From assembly GCA_020847375.1 (NCBI GenBank), contig JADLCB010000005.1:163759-227758 (forward strand): a DNA stretch of 64,000 nucleotides, in the 5' to 3' direction. Position numbers and translations under genes: made by a program. This DNA is from Phycisphaerales bacterium (lineage in GTDB: Bacteria; Planctomycetota; Phycisphaerae; Tepidisphaerales; Tepidisphaeraceae). Of the stretch, positions 9,027-18,011 are shown one piece after another. The notes under the pieces are model-generated. The model made no database searches. It saw only the letters and a list, made by a program, of their open reading frames with translations, and was not told the origin of the DNA. Numbering within the stretch: the stretch's first letter is position 1; the number at the start of each line of letters is the position of its first letter.

Positions 9027-9198
9027 ACGACACCAATGAAAAAACCAGCCGGCTGAAGATAACCGATCAAAAAAGAAATTGCCCGCTGACAAGCTCGATG
9101 CTGCACGAAAAACCAGAAAAATCTGCTTTCCGTACGACAACGCACCTGCGCGCGGGCAATTCCCCTCGCTTAATTTTACTGCATCGGTCTGCTCTTGC

Positions 9199-10161
9199 TT
9201 ATTCAGCTTCAAACAACGGCGTGCTGAGATAACGCTCGCCGAAGCTGGGCAGAATCACGACGATGAGCTTGCCCTTGTTTTCCGGGCGCGACGCAACCTT
9301 GGCTGCTGCCGCCACCGCACCGCCGCTGCTGATTCCGGCGAAAATACCTTCTTCCTTGTGCAACCGACGCGCCCAAGTGAAGGCTTCTTCATCAGTCACC
9401 AGCACCGCTTCATCGACCGCCTTGATATGCAGGTTGGTCGGAACAAAACCAGCGCCCAGACCCTGAATCTTGTGTTTGCCCGGCTTGAGTGGTTCATGCT
9501 TGAGCGTCTGCTCGATGACCGGCGACGTCGCCGGTTCAACCGCAATCGCCTTGAATGAGGGCTTGCGCGGTTTGATCGTTTCAGCCACACCCGTCAGCGT
9601 ACCGCCCGTGCCTACGCCGCTGATCAAAATATCCACTTTCCCATCGGTATCGGCCCAGATTTCCTCACCCGTGGTCTTACCGTGAATTTCCGGATTGGCC
9701 GGATTATCAAACTGGCGGGCGATAAAGGAATTGGATTCAGCCGCAGCCAGCTCTTCCATCTTCTTGATCGCGCCGGGCATGCCTTCTGCCGCTGGTGTCA
9801 GCACGAGCTTGGCGCCCAATGCCTTGAGTAGTTTGCGACGCTCGATCGACATCGATTCGGGCATGGTCAGCACCAGCTTGTATCCCTTGGAGGCCGACAC
9901 AAACGCCAGAGCAATACCCGTGTTGCCGCTGGTGGCTTCAAAAATTGTCGTATCTTTGTTGATCTTGCCTGCTTTTTCCCCGGCTTCGATCATCGACAAA
10001 CCGATACGATCCTTCACCGACGCCATCGGGTTGAAAAATTCGCACTTGACGACCACCGTGGCACCGCCGGGCGGAATAACGCGATTCAAGCGAACCAGCG
10101 GCGTACCGCCAATTGTCTCAGTGATATTATTATAAATCCGACCTTCAGGTTTGCGTGGCAT
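9199..10161 (-). CDS. cysK: Cysteine synthase (O-acetylserine sulfhydrylase)
   Basis: PLP enzyme that replaces the acetyl group of O-acetylserine with sulfide to form cysteine. The 320 residues carry the PLP lysine in [11 protein letters not shown] (Lys50), the substrate loop TSGNTG, and the phosphate-binding [10 protein letters not shown]. Length and C-terminus ([10 protein letters not shown]) fit CysK rather than CysM. Its likely partner CysE is at 44.1 kb. The promoter region carries an 11-bp inverted repeat (10224-10256) that looks like an operator, so transcription is probably controlled by cysteine or Fe-S/sulfur status. Downstream come cysC and the PHP gene, suggesting a sulfur unit. 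Confidence 0.96.
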   Translation of the reverse strand: MPRKPEGRIYNNITETIGGTPLVRLNRVIPPGGATVVVKCEFFNPMASVKDRIGLSMIEAGEKAGKINKDTTIFEATSGNTGIALAFVSASKGYKLVLTMPESMSIERRKLLKALGAKLVLTPAAEGMPGAIKKMEELAAAESNSFIARQFDNPANPEIHGKTTGEEIWADTDGKVDILISGVGTGGTLTGVAETIKPRKPSFKAIAVEPATSPVIEQTLKHEPLKPGKHKIQGLGAGFVPTNLHIKAVDEAVLVTDEEAFTWARRLHKEEGIFAGISSGGAVAAAAKVASRPENKGKLIVVILPSFGERYLSTPLFEAE

Positions 10162-10223
10162 GATGCCTTGTCCCTTGTTGAACGAACGACTCTGAAATAT
10201 CTACACCACACGCGATGCGTGGT

Positions 10224-10262
10224 ATTTCCTAGTTATACTAGCTAGAACTAGGAAATCGTCAA
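10224..10262 (-). promoter_or_regulatory. cysK promoter with overlapping operator-like dyad
   Basis: Minus-strand TTGACG (10257-10262) and a -10 of TAGTAT (10235-10240, 16-nt spacer) or TATAAC (10232-10237, 19-nt spacer). An 11-bp perfect inverted repeat, ATTTCCTAGTT at 10224-10234 and AACTAGGAAAT at 10246-10256, covers the -10 and the spacer. The CCTAGT/ACTAGG half-sites recall Rrf2-family (CymR/IscR-like) operators, but the regulator is not identified and not in the window. Confidence 0.6.
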
Positions 10263-10430
10263 CTATTTATCCATCATTTTTTTACTTTTTCAATTTTACA
10301 ACTGAATTATTGCGGTTTTTGGCGAAATCGACCTGTCATTAGCGCACGGCTTGCCGTCAAACCGATCATTATTTCATAGTCATCTGATCGACAATCATGA
10401 CCCGATTTTTCGATCAAGCACACAACTGCA

Positions 10431-11102
10431 CTACGGTGCCAGGCGTTCCATCCGCCACCAGCCTCCCGGCGTGCGGACATAGCGCAGCCGATCATGCAAT
10501 CGACTTGCCCTGCCCTGCCAGTATTCAAAAACGGTCGGCTTCAAACGGTATCCACCCCAATACTCCGGCAGCGGCACTTCCCGCCCTTCAAAACGTTTTT
10601 CCAGTTCCGCCTGACGTTCATTCAACTCCGCCCGCGAACGAATCACCGTACTCTGACGGCTGACCCATGCTCCGATCTGCGCTTCACGCGGGCGCGAGTG
10701 GAAATAACTTTCGCTCTCCGCCTTGTCGATACGCTCGACTGTCCCTTCCACGCGAATCTGCCGTTCCATACTCTGCCAGTAAAACAGGATGGATGCGCGC
10801 GGATTGCCTGCCAAATCGTGCCCCTTGCGACTTTCGTAATTCGTAAAAAAGACAAACCCCCGGGCATCGTATTCCTTGAGCAGCACAACCCGGATCGACG
10901 GAACACCCGACGCATTCACCGTCGCCAGCGACATCGCGTTGGTTTCAACAATTCCCGCCTGCTGGGCTTGATCAAACCAGTTGCCGAACTGCTTCATCGG
11001 ATCCTGCGCCGCTTGGCGTTCATCCAACGAATCCTTGCCGTAATCGATCCGCATTTCCTGCGGAACCATTGTCATCTTCAATGAGTCATCAGACTTACTC
11101 AT
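10431..11102 (-). CDS. pdxH: Pyridoxamine 5'-phosphate oxidase
   Basis: FMN enzyme that oxidises pyridoxine or pyridoxamine phosphate to PLP; cytoplasmic, homodimer. The 223-residue form starting MSKSDDSLKM has MRIDYGKDSLDE near the N-terminus, the FMN-binding FTNYESRKGHDL and SILFYWQSMERQIRVEG, and the C-terminal PEYWGGYRLKP..EYWQGRASRLHDR that marks PdxH. The longer frame (to 11171) adds an atypical Gly-rich leader and was rejected. A TATGAT at 11113-11118 ends 10 nt before the ATG, so the mRNA may have almost no leader. PLP made here serves CysK and HisC, but the genes are probably not co-regulated. Confidence 0.95.
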   Translation of the reverse strand: MSKSDDSLKMTMVPQEMRIDYGKDSLDERQAAQDPMKQFGNWFDQAQQAGIVETNAMSLATVNASGVPSIRVVLLKEYDARGFVFFTNYESRKGHDLAGNPRASILFYWQSMERQIRVEGTVERIDKAESESYFHSRPREAQIGAWVSRQSTVIRSRAELNERQAELEKRFEGREVPLPEYWGGYRLKPTVFEYWQGRASRLHDRLRYVRTPGGWWRMERLAP

Positions 11103-11213
11103 AATTCGTTCAATCATATCACGTCGCGATTTTGACGGGTATACCCGCGTTACCCCACCACCGCTGCCCATCGCATTTCAACGATGGTTAATCTGACCTA
11201 ACTAACGTAAAAA

Positions 11214-12188
11214 TCAGAACTTATTCGCTTGGATATAGTCCTTGTCGCCTTTGAGGTAGTTGACGATATTCAATGTTGCCCGCACGGCCTGCCGCTGGAC
11301 CGATTCAAAAGTGCGACTACCGATATGCGGAGTGATGATGATGTTGTCAATCGCCGCGAACGGGTGATTCTCCGTCTGCGGCTCGGTTTCCAGCACATCG
11401 GCGGCGTAACCGCCCAACTGACCATTGCGGCACGCCTCGGCAATATCTGCTTCACACACCAGACCTCCGCGGGCCGTATTGATGATCCACGCCCCTTTTT
11501 TCATTGTCGCAATCAAATTTTTATTAACAAAATAACGATTGGTATCCCCCAGCGACATATGTAGCGAGAGAATATCGGTCTCCTGCGCTGCCTGCTCCAT
11601 GGTTGACACCCGTTCAACCCCATGGGTACGGGCAAATTCCTCATCCCAGTGACGGCTATATCCACGCACCTGCATACCAAAAGCACTGGCGCGCTTGGCT
11701 ACTTCCCTGCCGATACGTCCCATCCCCATGATCGTAATCGTCTTACCAAATAGCTCCGAGCCGGTCATCCGCGTCCATTGCCCCGCCTTGGTTGATCGCA
11801 GATGTGGCCAAAAATGTTTGGCCAGCGCAATCATTAATCCGAATGTATGCTCGGCGACCGTCGTATGATTCACACCCGGTGTAAACAGCACGGGAATTTT
11901 CTTTTCCGTTGCATGTTTGACATCGATCGAGTCCAGCCCAATACCATATTTGGCAATCACGCGCAATGACACCGGTGCTGATAACGCCGCATCGATCACC
12001 TTGGCCGTAATGTGGTCATCTCCATTGAGAAATCCATCAAATCCCCCATTTTGCGCAATCAAATCCAGCATCTGCTGCTCCGTCAGCGGCCCCCTGACGG
12101 ACACCACCTCAAACCCAGCTTTGGCCAGCATTTGGTGATGTGCGCCCGGTGTGTCCTGATAACTGGTCGTGGTCAAAAGAATTTTCAT
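11214..12188 (-). CDS. D-isomer 2-hydroxyacid dehydrogenase (phosphoglycerate dehydrogenase-like, no ACT domain)
   Basis: NAD-dependent dehydrogenase of the SerA/glyoxylate reductase family, 324 residues. The NAD-binding motif is ITIMGMGRIGREVAKRA; the catalytic triad is visible as Arg in NTARGGLV, Glu in VLETEP and His in ITPHIGSRT. It ends right after the catalytic core with no ACT or ASB regulatory domain, so a feedback-regulated serine-biosynthesis role is uncertain; glyoxylate/hydroxypyruvate or phosphonate-type substrates are alternatives. ATG 12188 (MKILLTTTSYQ) is the natural start; the 11 codons above it are basic and unlike the family. It is divergent from nuoJ across a 400-base gap. 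Confidence 0.88.
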   Translation of the reverse strand: MKILLTTTSYQDTPGAHHQMLAKAGFEVVSVRGPLTEQQMLDLIAQNGGFDGFLNGDDHITAKVIDAALSAPVSLRVIAKYGIGLDSIDVKHATEKKIPVLFTPGVNHTTVAEHTFGLMIALAKHFWPHLRSTKAGQWTRMTGSELFGKTITIMGMGRIGREVAKRASAFGMQVRGYSRHWDEEFARTHGVERVSTMEQAAQETDILSLHMSLGDTNRYFVNKNLIATMKKGAWIINTARGGLVCEADIAEACRNGQLGGYAADVLETEPQTENHPFAAIDNIIITPHIGSRTFESVQRQAVRATLNIVNYLKGDKDYIQANKF

Positions 12189-12588
12189 TGTTCTTGCTCG
12201 TTTTATCGGTTTCCCATCCATTATCGCTCTCGCCGCCGGCAGGAGGCTTCGTTAAATGGCATTAAGATAAACCAAACCTGCCGCCACCCCCAAATATCAT
12301 GTGGGAACAAAAACCGCGCAGGACACAAAATATATCTGGTTTATCGCGCCGTCGGGACGCCAGCGTTCATGGCCTGTGAACTTGGCGGTCTTTTGCAAAA
12401 TGCCCCTTGACGCACCACTCGGTTGCGGGAGAAAACCGCCCCATCGCCAGAACCAGAACTTTGCGAAACTTGGCACCCCTGCTCTTGCGATAATTTTGCC
12501 CCTCTCATATGCTCCTCAACTTTACAGGAAGATCATTCTGCTGTGGCCATAACTAAACAGGCCTGCAGGAGTTTTCCCTTGTTTACCC
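12189..12588. other. 400-base divergent intergenic region before nuoJ
   Basis: It separates the leftward dehydrogenase from the rightward nuo genes and should hold both promoters. I see AT-rich blocks near 12290-12350 and 12485-12550 but no convincing paired -35/-10 boxes, no tRNA, no terminator and no credible short gene. Confidence 0.5.
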
Positions 12589-13485
12589 ATGCACATGCAC
12601 TTGACAGCTAACGTCATACCTTCGCTTTGTCTGGCCCAGCTTACCATTGTGCCACCGGCACTGATTTCGATTTTATGTGTGCTGGCCGGTGTGGGCACTT
12701 TTTTACTCATGCCCTCGCGCCGCGGAGCAGGCCCGCGCCGGATCGGCGCAACGCTGGCCCTTCTGGCTTTGGCGGTTTTCGGCGTTCTGCTGTTTCGCTA
12801 TGCTGCCGGTCAGGCCAGCCAGGGCCAACCCGCTCTCAGTCCCTATTTCTGGATTTTCGCCGCCATTACGATCATCGGCGCGCTGCGCGTCGTTACGCAC
12901 CCCCACCCGGTTTACTGTGCCCTTTATTTTGTGTTGACCGTTTTTTCGACGGCCGGACTATTCGTCCTGCTGGCGGCGGAGTTCATGGCGGCCGCCCTGG
13001 TGATGATTTACGCCGGGGCGATTCTCGTCACCTACGTTTTTGTGATCATGCTGGCGCAGCAGACGCAGCAATCCATCACCGACGCCAGCCACCCGCTTTC
13101 CGGGCTGCCTGAATATGACCGCGTCGCCCGCGAACCGATTGCCGCCACGCTCATCGGTTTTATCCTGATGGGACTTTTACTGTTCGTGATTTTTGATCTG
13201 GCGCCCCAGCAGCCTGCTGGCGAACCAACGACCGCGGTCGCAACCGTCCGCCAGCTCGGTGAAAGACTGTTCAGCCAGGACCTGATGAGTGTTGAAGTGG
13301 CTGGTATTATTTTAACCCTGGCCATGGTCGGCGCCATTGCCATCGCACGCCGCCGCATTCCAGCCGATGAATCGACGCCTGTTGAAGCAAGGCCTGATTT
13401 GATGGAATTGATTGACGACGATCCGCACGCGATCCCTGTTTATGGAACCAAAAATCCCGGGCAGAAATCCTACCCGGAAACATAA
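12589..13485 (+). CDS. nuoJ: NADH-quinone oxidoreductase subunit J
   Basis: Membrane subunit of respiratory complex I. 298 residues with five membrane helices; the conserved core is PVYCALYFVLTVFSTAGLFV followed by LAAEFMAAALVMIYAGAILV and VIMLAQ, which includes the pi-bulge helix of NuoJ. The soluble tail (about 80 residues, acid-rich) is longer than in E. coli. No Shine-Dalgarno is seen; a second in-frame ATG lies at 12595. It is the first gene of nuoJKLMN; nuoA-I are not in the window. Confidence 0.93.
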   Translation: MHMHLTANVIPSLCLAQLTIVPPALISILCVLAGVGTFLLMPSRRGAGPRRIGATLALLALAVFGVLLFRYAAGQASQGQPALSPYFWIFAAITIIGALRVVTHPHPVYCALYFVLTVFSTAGLFVLLAAEFMAAALVMIYAGAILVTYVFVIMLAQQTQQSITDASHPLSGLPEYDRVAREPIAATLIGFILMGLLLFVIFDLAPQQPAGEPTTAVATVRQLGERLFSQDLMSVEVAGIILTLAMVGAIAIARRRIPADESTPVEARPDLMELIDDDPHAIPVYGTKNPGQKSYPET

Positions 13486-13603
13486 GGCGCTGATCCGACA
13501 CCTCCGCCTGATTGGCTGGGGGTGAGAACCAATGCCTTGGCGATGAAGAAAACAAAGCAACCGGCGAATCGAACATACGCTGGTTAAAAATGGCGAACTG
13601 GCA

Positions 13604-13912
13604 ATGAACGAACTGATTCTGCAACACTATCTGGCCGTCGGAGCAGCCCTCTTTGTGATCGGGTTGATCGGCTTTGTCATTCGGCGGAACCTGATCGTGA
13701 TGTTTCTCTCCACGGAACTGATGTTCCAGGGATGCGCGGTCAACCTCATCGCTTTCGGGGCGTTTTACGGCAATCTCGGCGGCCAGGTCTTCACCATTAT
13801 GGTGCTGGTCATCGCAGCGGCTGAAGCGTCACTGGCGCTGGGTTTGGTGGTACTGTTGTACCGCCATAAAAATACGCTCGACGCCAACGCCTGGCGCGAG
13901 CTTAAGGGCTGA
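13604..13912 (+). CDS. nuoK: NADH-quinone oxidoreductase subunit K
   Basis: 102 residues, three membrane helices. Typical NuoK signatures: FVIRRNLIVMFLSTELMFQG (with the conserved helix-2 Glu) and MVLVIAAAEASLALGLVVLL (with the helix-3 Glu); these two glutamates take part in proton transfer next to NuoJ and NuoN. It lies 118 nt after nuoJ and 94 nt before nuoL, and should be co-transcribed with them although the gaps are wider than in most nuo operons. Confidence 0.96.
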   Translation: MNELILQHYLAVGAALFVIGLIGFVIRRNLIVMFLSTELMFQGCAVNLIAFGAFYGNLGGQVFTIMVLVIAAAEASLALGLVVLLYRHKNTLDANAWRELKG

Positions 13913-14006
13913 GCAATAGATAAATTGTCGCTGGCTGTCCCCGGTTTTGCGGAATGGCTGGCCTTGGTTAGCATCGATCGACACACTGACAACCGGCAAC
14001 TGATTC

Positions 14007-16166
14007 ATGGAACGCTTTTTGATCGACTACTCGATCCTGATCCCCCTGCTCCCCCTGATCGGGGCGCTTGTTTCTGGCTGGCTCATGACCGGCAAACGCA
14101 AAACCGGTGCCCACTGGCCGATCTGGCTGGGCGTTGGTTACGCTGCCGTTCACAGCGGCATGCTTCTGCAGGGGATGATTTCCCAAGCCTCCCAAGCCCA
14201 CGGCGCAGCCATCGGTTTCGTCAAAAATGTCTGGACTTGGATCGACACCGGCCCGTTTGTCGTCCAGTGGGGTTATTGGCTTGATCCGCTCAGCGCAGTC
14301 ATGCTCTGCGTGGTCTGCGGTATCGGTCTGCTGATCACCATTTACGCTGCCGGTTACATGAAGGGCGAAAAGGGGTATTTCCGCTTTTTCGCCTATCTCG
14401 GTCTGTTTATTTTCTCGATGGCCACCCTGGTCATGGGTGAAAACCTGCTGATGCTTTATCTGGGTTGGGAAGGCGTGGGGCTGTGCTCCTACCTGCTCAT
14501 CGGCTACTACTATGAAAAACCCGCCGCCCGCGAAGCAGCCAAAAAGGCGTTTCTGGTCAACCGCATCGGCGACGTTGGCTTTGCCCTGGGCATCATGCTC
14601 TGTTTTTACGCCTTCGGCACGATCAGTTATTTCGGTAACGGCGTCGGCGGTTCCGACGGCCTGCTGGAACGAGCCGCGAACCTCGGCTCGCTGACTGATT
14701 TTCAGCGCTCCGCCCTGACCTGGATTCCTATTCTGCTGGTGATGGGGGCTTTCGGTAAAAGTGCCCAGTTCCCCCTGCATGTCTGGCTGCCCGATGCCAT
14801 GGAAGGCCCGACACCGGTCTCAGCCCTGATCCACGCTGCCACCATGGTCACCGCCGGCGTCTATATGATCGCCCGCTGTGGAACACTGTTTATCAGCAAC
14901 GAAGTCGCCATGCTGATCATCGCCGTCATCGGCGCCATCACCGCCTGGATCGGCGCCACCGTTGCCCTGCGCCAGTTCGATCTGAAAAAAGTTTTTGCCT
15001 ATTCAACCGTCAGCCAGCTCGGTTACATGTTTGTCGCTGTTGGCGTGCTGGCTCCGGTGGCGGGTGTGTTTCACCTGGTCACCCACGCCTTTTTCAAAGC
15101 CCTGTTGTTCCTGAGCTGCGGCGTCGTCATGCACGCCATGCTGGGACATCTGGACATGCGCAAAATGTCCGGCCTCAAACGTGTATTGCCAAAAACACGC
15201 TGGTTGATGCTCATCGGCTGCCTGGCACTGGCGGGTTTCCCGTTGATTACCAGCGGTTTTTACTCCAAGGATGAAATCGTCGCCGCCGCCTGGCACCGCA
15301 GTATGATTCTTGGCGTGCTGATGTTGGTCATCGCTTTCATCACCGCCTACTACACCTTCCGCCTTTATTTTCGCGTCTTTGAAGGTCCGACGATTACACC
15401 TTCTGAACCTGCCGAAGATCACGCACCGGCCGACCAGGATCATGCTCACGATAGCGCCCATGCTCATGCCACCGTAACGGACGATTCAGCCACCCACGGT
15501 CATGGTCATGGTCACGATGAACATCACCACAACCACGAACCATCCATCATGATCGTTCCGCTGGTTCTGCTGGCGATTGGCGCTTTGCTGGCAGGTTTCC
15601 TGAACTTTCCTGAGCACGCCCTGGGACATTTCCTCGGGCAAAGCTCATCGCTGAGTCTCGGTTTTGAACAAGCGGTTGAACACTACAACCCCCTGACCAC
15701 GGACGATGCCCACAAGATCAGCCCGATTTCATTCGGACAGGCGGAATATCGTGCTGCCAGCGTGGTTGAAGCTGAACATTACGGACACTATGTGTTCATG
15801 ATCGTCAGCGGTCTGGTCACGCTGGCCGGCATTGGGCTGGCGTACATGCTCCACCTGAAAAATCGCGCCCGCGGCGATGCGCTGCCGGAAAAATTCGCAT
15901 GGGCCAGCCGATTGCTCGAAGCCAAATACTGGCTGGATGAATTCAACCAGAACTGGGTCGTCGAACCGTTGCGCTCCCTGGGCAACGCCTTTTTCATGAT
16001 TGATCGTTTTCTGGTGGATGGCGTGGTCTGGCTGATCGGATTTGTTCCGCAACTGGCTGGTTTTACGCTCAAGCTCACCAGCCAGCGCGGTTATCTGCAG
16101 GGTTATGCCCTGAGTATGCTGCTGTGCATTACCGTGATTCTGTTGTTCGTCTTTGGAATCCTGTAA
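14007..16166 (+). CDS. nuoL: NADH-quinone oxidoreductase subunit L
   Basis: Distal proton-pumping antiporter-like subunit of complex I, 719 residues with about 16 membrane helices and the long lateral helix at the C-terminus. Key regions: LYLGWEGVGLCSYLLIGYYY (with the conserved Glu), GKSAQFPLHVWLPDAMEGPTP, LIHAATMVTAGVYMIAR and KKVFAYSTVSQLGYM. Unusual: a loop at about residues 465-515 has 13 histidines in about 40 residues (QDHAHDSAHAHA and THGHGHGHDEHHHNH). Many NuoL proteins have a shorter His-containing insert here, so metal binding is possible but unproven. Confidence 0.97.
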   Translation: MERFLIDYSILIPLLPLIGALVSGWLMTGKRKTGAHWPIWLGVGYAAVHSGMLLQGMISQASQAHGAAIGFVKNVWTWIDTGPFVVQWGYWLDPLSAVMLCVVCGIGLLITIYAAGYMKGEKGYFRFFAYLGLFIFSMATLVMGENLLMLYLGWEGVGLCSYLLIGYYYEKPAAREAAKKAFLVNRIGDVGFALGIMLCFYAFGTISYFGNGVGGSDGLLERAANLGSLTDFQRSALTWIPILLVMGAFGKSAQFPLHVWLPDAMEGPTPVSALIHAATMVTAGVYMIARCGTLFISNEVAMLIIAVIGAITAWIGATVALRQFDLKKVFAYSTVSQLGYMFVAVGVLAPVAGVFHLVTHAFFKALLFLSCGVVMHAMLGHLDMRKMSGLKRVLPKTRWLMLIGCLALAGFPLITSGFYSKDEIVAAAWHRSMILGVLMLVIAFITAYYTFRLYFRVFEGPTITPSEPAEDHAPADQDHAHDSAHAHATVTDDSATHGHGHGHDEHHHNHEPSIMIVPLVLLAIGALLAGFLNFPEHALGHFLGQSSSLSLGFEQAVEHYNPLTTDDAHKISPISFGQAEYRAASVVEAEHYGHYVFMIVSGLVTLAGIGLAYMLHLKNRARGDALPEKFAWASRLLEAKYWLDEFNQNWVVEPLRSLGNAFFMIDRFLVDGVVWLIGFVPQLAGFTLKLTSQRGYLQGYALSMLLCITVILLFVFGIL

Positions 16167-16253
16167 TCACCCGGCACGACAGTCGCCAGTACCCCAAAAA
16201 ATACGGGGCTGGACAACGGTGGTAAAACTTAAGTCGGCAACATTGTTACTATT

Positions 16254-17903
16254 ATGGAATACCTGCTTGTACTGCTCGTGATCCTTCCCCTGCTGGGCGC
16301 AATCATTGGCGCTTTTGTCAGCGAGGGCGCTGCCCGCATCTGGGCACTGATGGTCGCTCTGGCGCAAGTCGTCTGCGGCATCGCCCTGGCGGCTGGTTTT
16401 GACTACAGCGCCGCTGGCGACCTGCTCGCCCCGGCCCTGGCAGCCAGCCGGGTCTTTGCCATCCCCGACATCGGCTTCAGTTTCGCCCTCAACGTCAATG
16501 CCGTTTCCATGTGGCTGACGTTGATGACCATCGTTCTGTCCTTTGTGGCGATCTGGTTCAGTTTCGGCAGCATCAAGGACCGACAAAAAGAGTTTTACGC
16601 CTGGATGCTGGTTTTGATGGGCGCCATGATCGGCGTCTTCCTGGCCCGCGACCTGCTGCTGTTCTACATCTTCTTCGAGCTGACACTGATCCCGATGTAC
16701 TTCATCATCGGCATCTGGGGTGGCCCGCAAAAGCGCTATGCTGCCATCAAGTTTTTCCTGTTCACCTTCTCCGGTTCGATGTTCACACTGGCCGGTGTGA
16801 TCTACCTTGGTATTTTCGCCGGTTCTTTTTCGTACGCTGACGTTTTCTACTACTGTCAGCATGTTGCCACCGCCCCCGAGCGCTTTTTGCTTCTGGTGGC
16901 GATGCTCTGCGGTTTTGCCGTCAAAGTACCCCTGTTTCCCGTTCATACCTGGCTGCCGCTGGCTCATACCGAAGCGCCCACCGGCGGTTCGGTCATTCTG
17001 GCCAGTGTTCTCTTGAAACTCGGCACGTATGGGATTCTCGCCATCGCCCTGCCCGTGGGTATTGTCGGGTTGGAACGATCAACCGAAGTCGTCGGCGCGT
17101 TTCTCTACTGGCCGATCACCATGCCCGGCTTTATCAAGTTCATGGGGATCCTCTGCGTCATCGGCATTCTTTACGGAGCCTTGGTCGCCTGGGTTCAACA
17201 GGACATTAAAAAACTGGTGGCGTACTCCTCCGTATCCCACCTCGGATTCTGCGTTCTTGGGCTGATGGCACTCAACGCCAGCGGCATGCAGGGTTCGGTT
17301 TTGTACATGATCAATCACGGGATCAACACCGGCGCCATGTTCCTGGTCATCGGAATGATCTACGACCGTTACCACACCCGCGACATTCATGAACTCTCCG
17401 GCCTGGCCGCCCGTATGCCCATTCTGGCCTTCTTCTGGATCTACTTCACCATGGCCAGCATCGGCCTGCCGGGAACCAACGGGTTTGTCAGTGAATTCCT
17501 GTCGATTCTTGGCGCTTTCACCAGCGATTCGCTGGGAATCATCTACGGCGTCTTTGCTGCCATCGGCGTGCTGCTCGGTGCGATTTATATGCTGCACATG
17601 GCTGCCAAGGTGATCTGGGGGCCGTTAAAGGCAACTGTAAAACACGCCCCAGGACATGAAGATGATTCGGGTCATCATGCGGTTCCCGGCGATTTGAATG
17701 GCCGTGAAATTGCGATCCTCGTGCCGCTGGCATTGGCTGTATTTCTGCTGGGCTGGTTCCCCCAGCCTGTGATGCAGTCCATGAAAGGTCCGCTGGATGC
17801 CCTGACTTCAACCGCAACCTATGCGAATCCTGATATCGCCCGGGCAACCCCGGCGCCGACCCTGCCCAACCCCGTGCAGGTGGCGCAGGCGGAGCAGCCC
17901 TGA
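16254..17903 (+). CDS. nuoM: NADH-quinone oxidoreductase subunit M
   Basis: Antiporter-like proton-pumping subunit of complex I, 549 residues and about 14 membrane helices. Characteristic segments: LLLFYIFFELTLIPMYFIIG (essential Glu in the antiporter helix), KVPLFPVHTWLPLAHTEAPT and KKLVAYSSVSHLGFCVLG (conserved Lys). A hydrophilic C-terminal tail of about 40 residues, rich in Ala, Pro and Thr, follows the last helix. The gene starts 87 nt after nuoL ends, with no obvious Shine-Dalgarno. Confidence 0.97.
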   Translation: MEYLLVLLVILPLLGAIIGAFVSEGAARIWALMVALAQVVCGIALAAGFDYSAAGDLLAPALAASRVFAIPDIGFSFALNVNAVSMWLTLMTIVLSFVAIWFSFGSIKDRQKEFYAWMLVLMGAMIGVFLARDLLLFYIFFELTLIPMYFIIGIWGGPQKRYAAIKFFLFTFSGSMFTLAGVIYLGIFAGSFSYADVFYYCQHVATAPERFLLLVAMLCGFAVKVPLFPVHTWLPLAHTEAPTGGSVILASVLLKLGTYGILAIALPVGIVGLERSTEVVGAFLYWPITMPGFIKFMGILCVIGILYGALVAWVQQDIKKLVAYSSVSHLGFCVLGLMALNASGMQGSVLYMINHGINTGAMFLVIGMIYDRYHTRDIHELSGLAARMPILAFFWIYFTMASIGLPGTNGFVSEFLSILGAFTSDSLGIIYGVFAAIGVLLGAIYMLHMAAKVIWGPLKATVKHAPGHEDDSGHHAVPGDLNGREIAILVPLALAVFLLGWFPQPVMQSMKGPLDALTSTATYANPDIARATPAPTLPNPVQVAQAEQP

Positions 17904-18011
17904 AATTGAATCTTCACGCCCCGGCCAGTACCTCTGAACCGGAGCTGAAAGTTAACCGTGTCTGTGTGTTCGATGTGATTTGAGGATGGACAAAACTTCT
18001 AAAGATTAACC

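Noticed and set aside
12299..12380. Short ORF in the nuoJ upstream gap
   Set aside because: 26 codons, no Shine-Dalgarno, no protein features.
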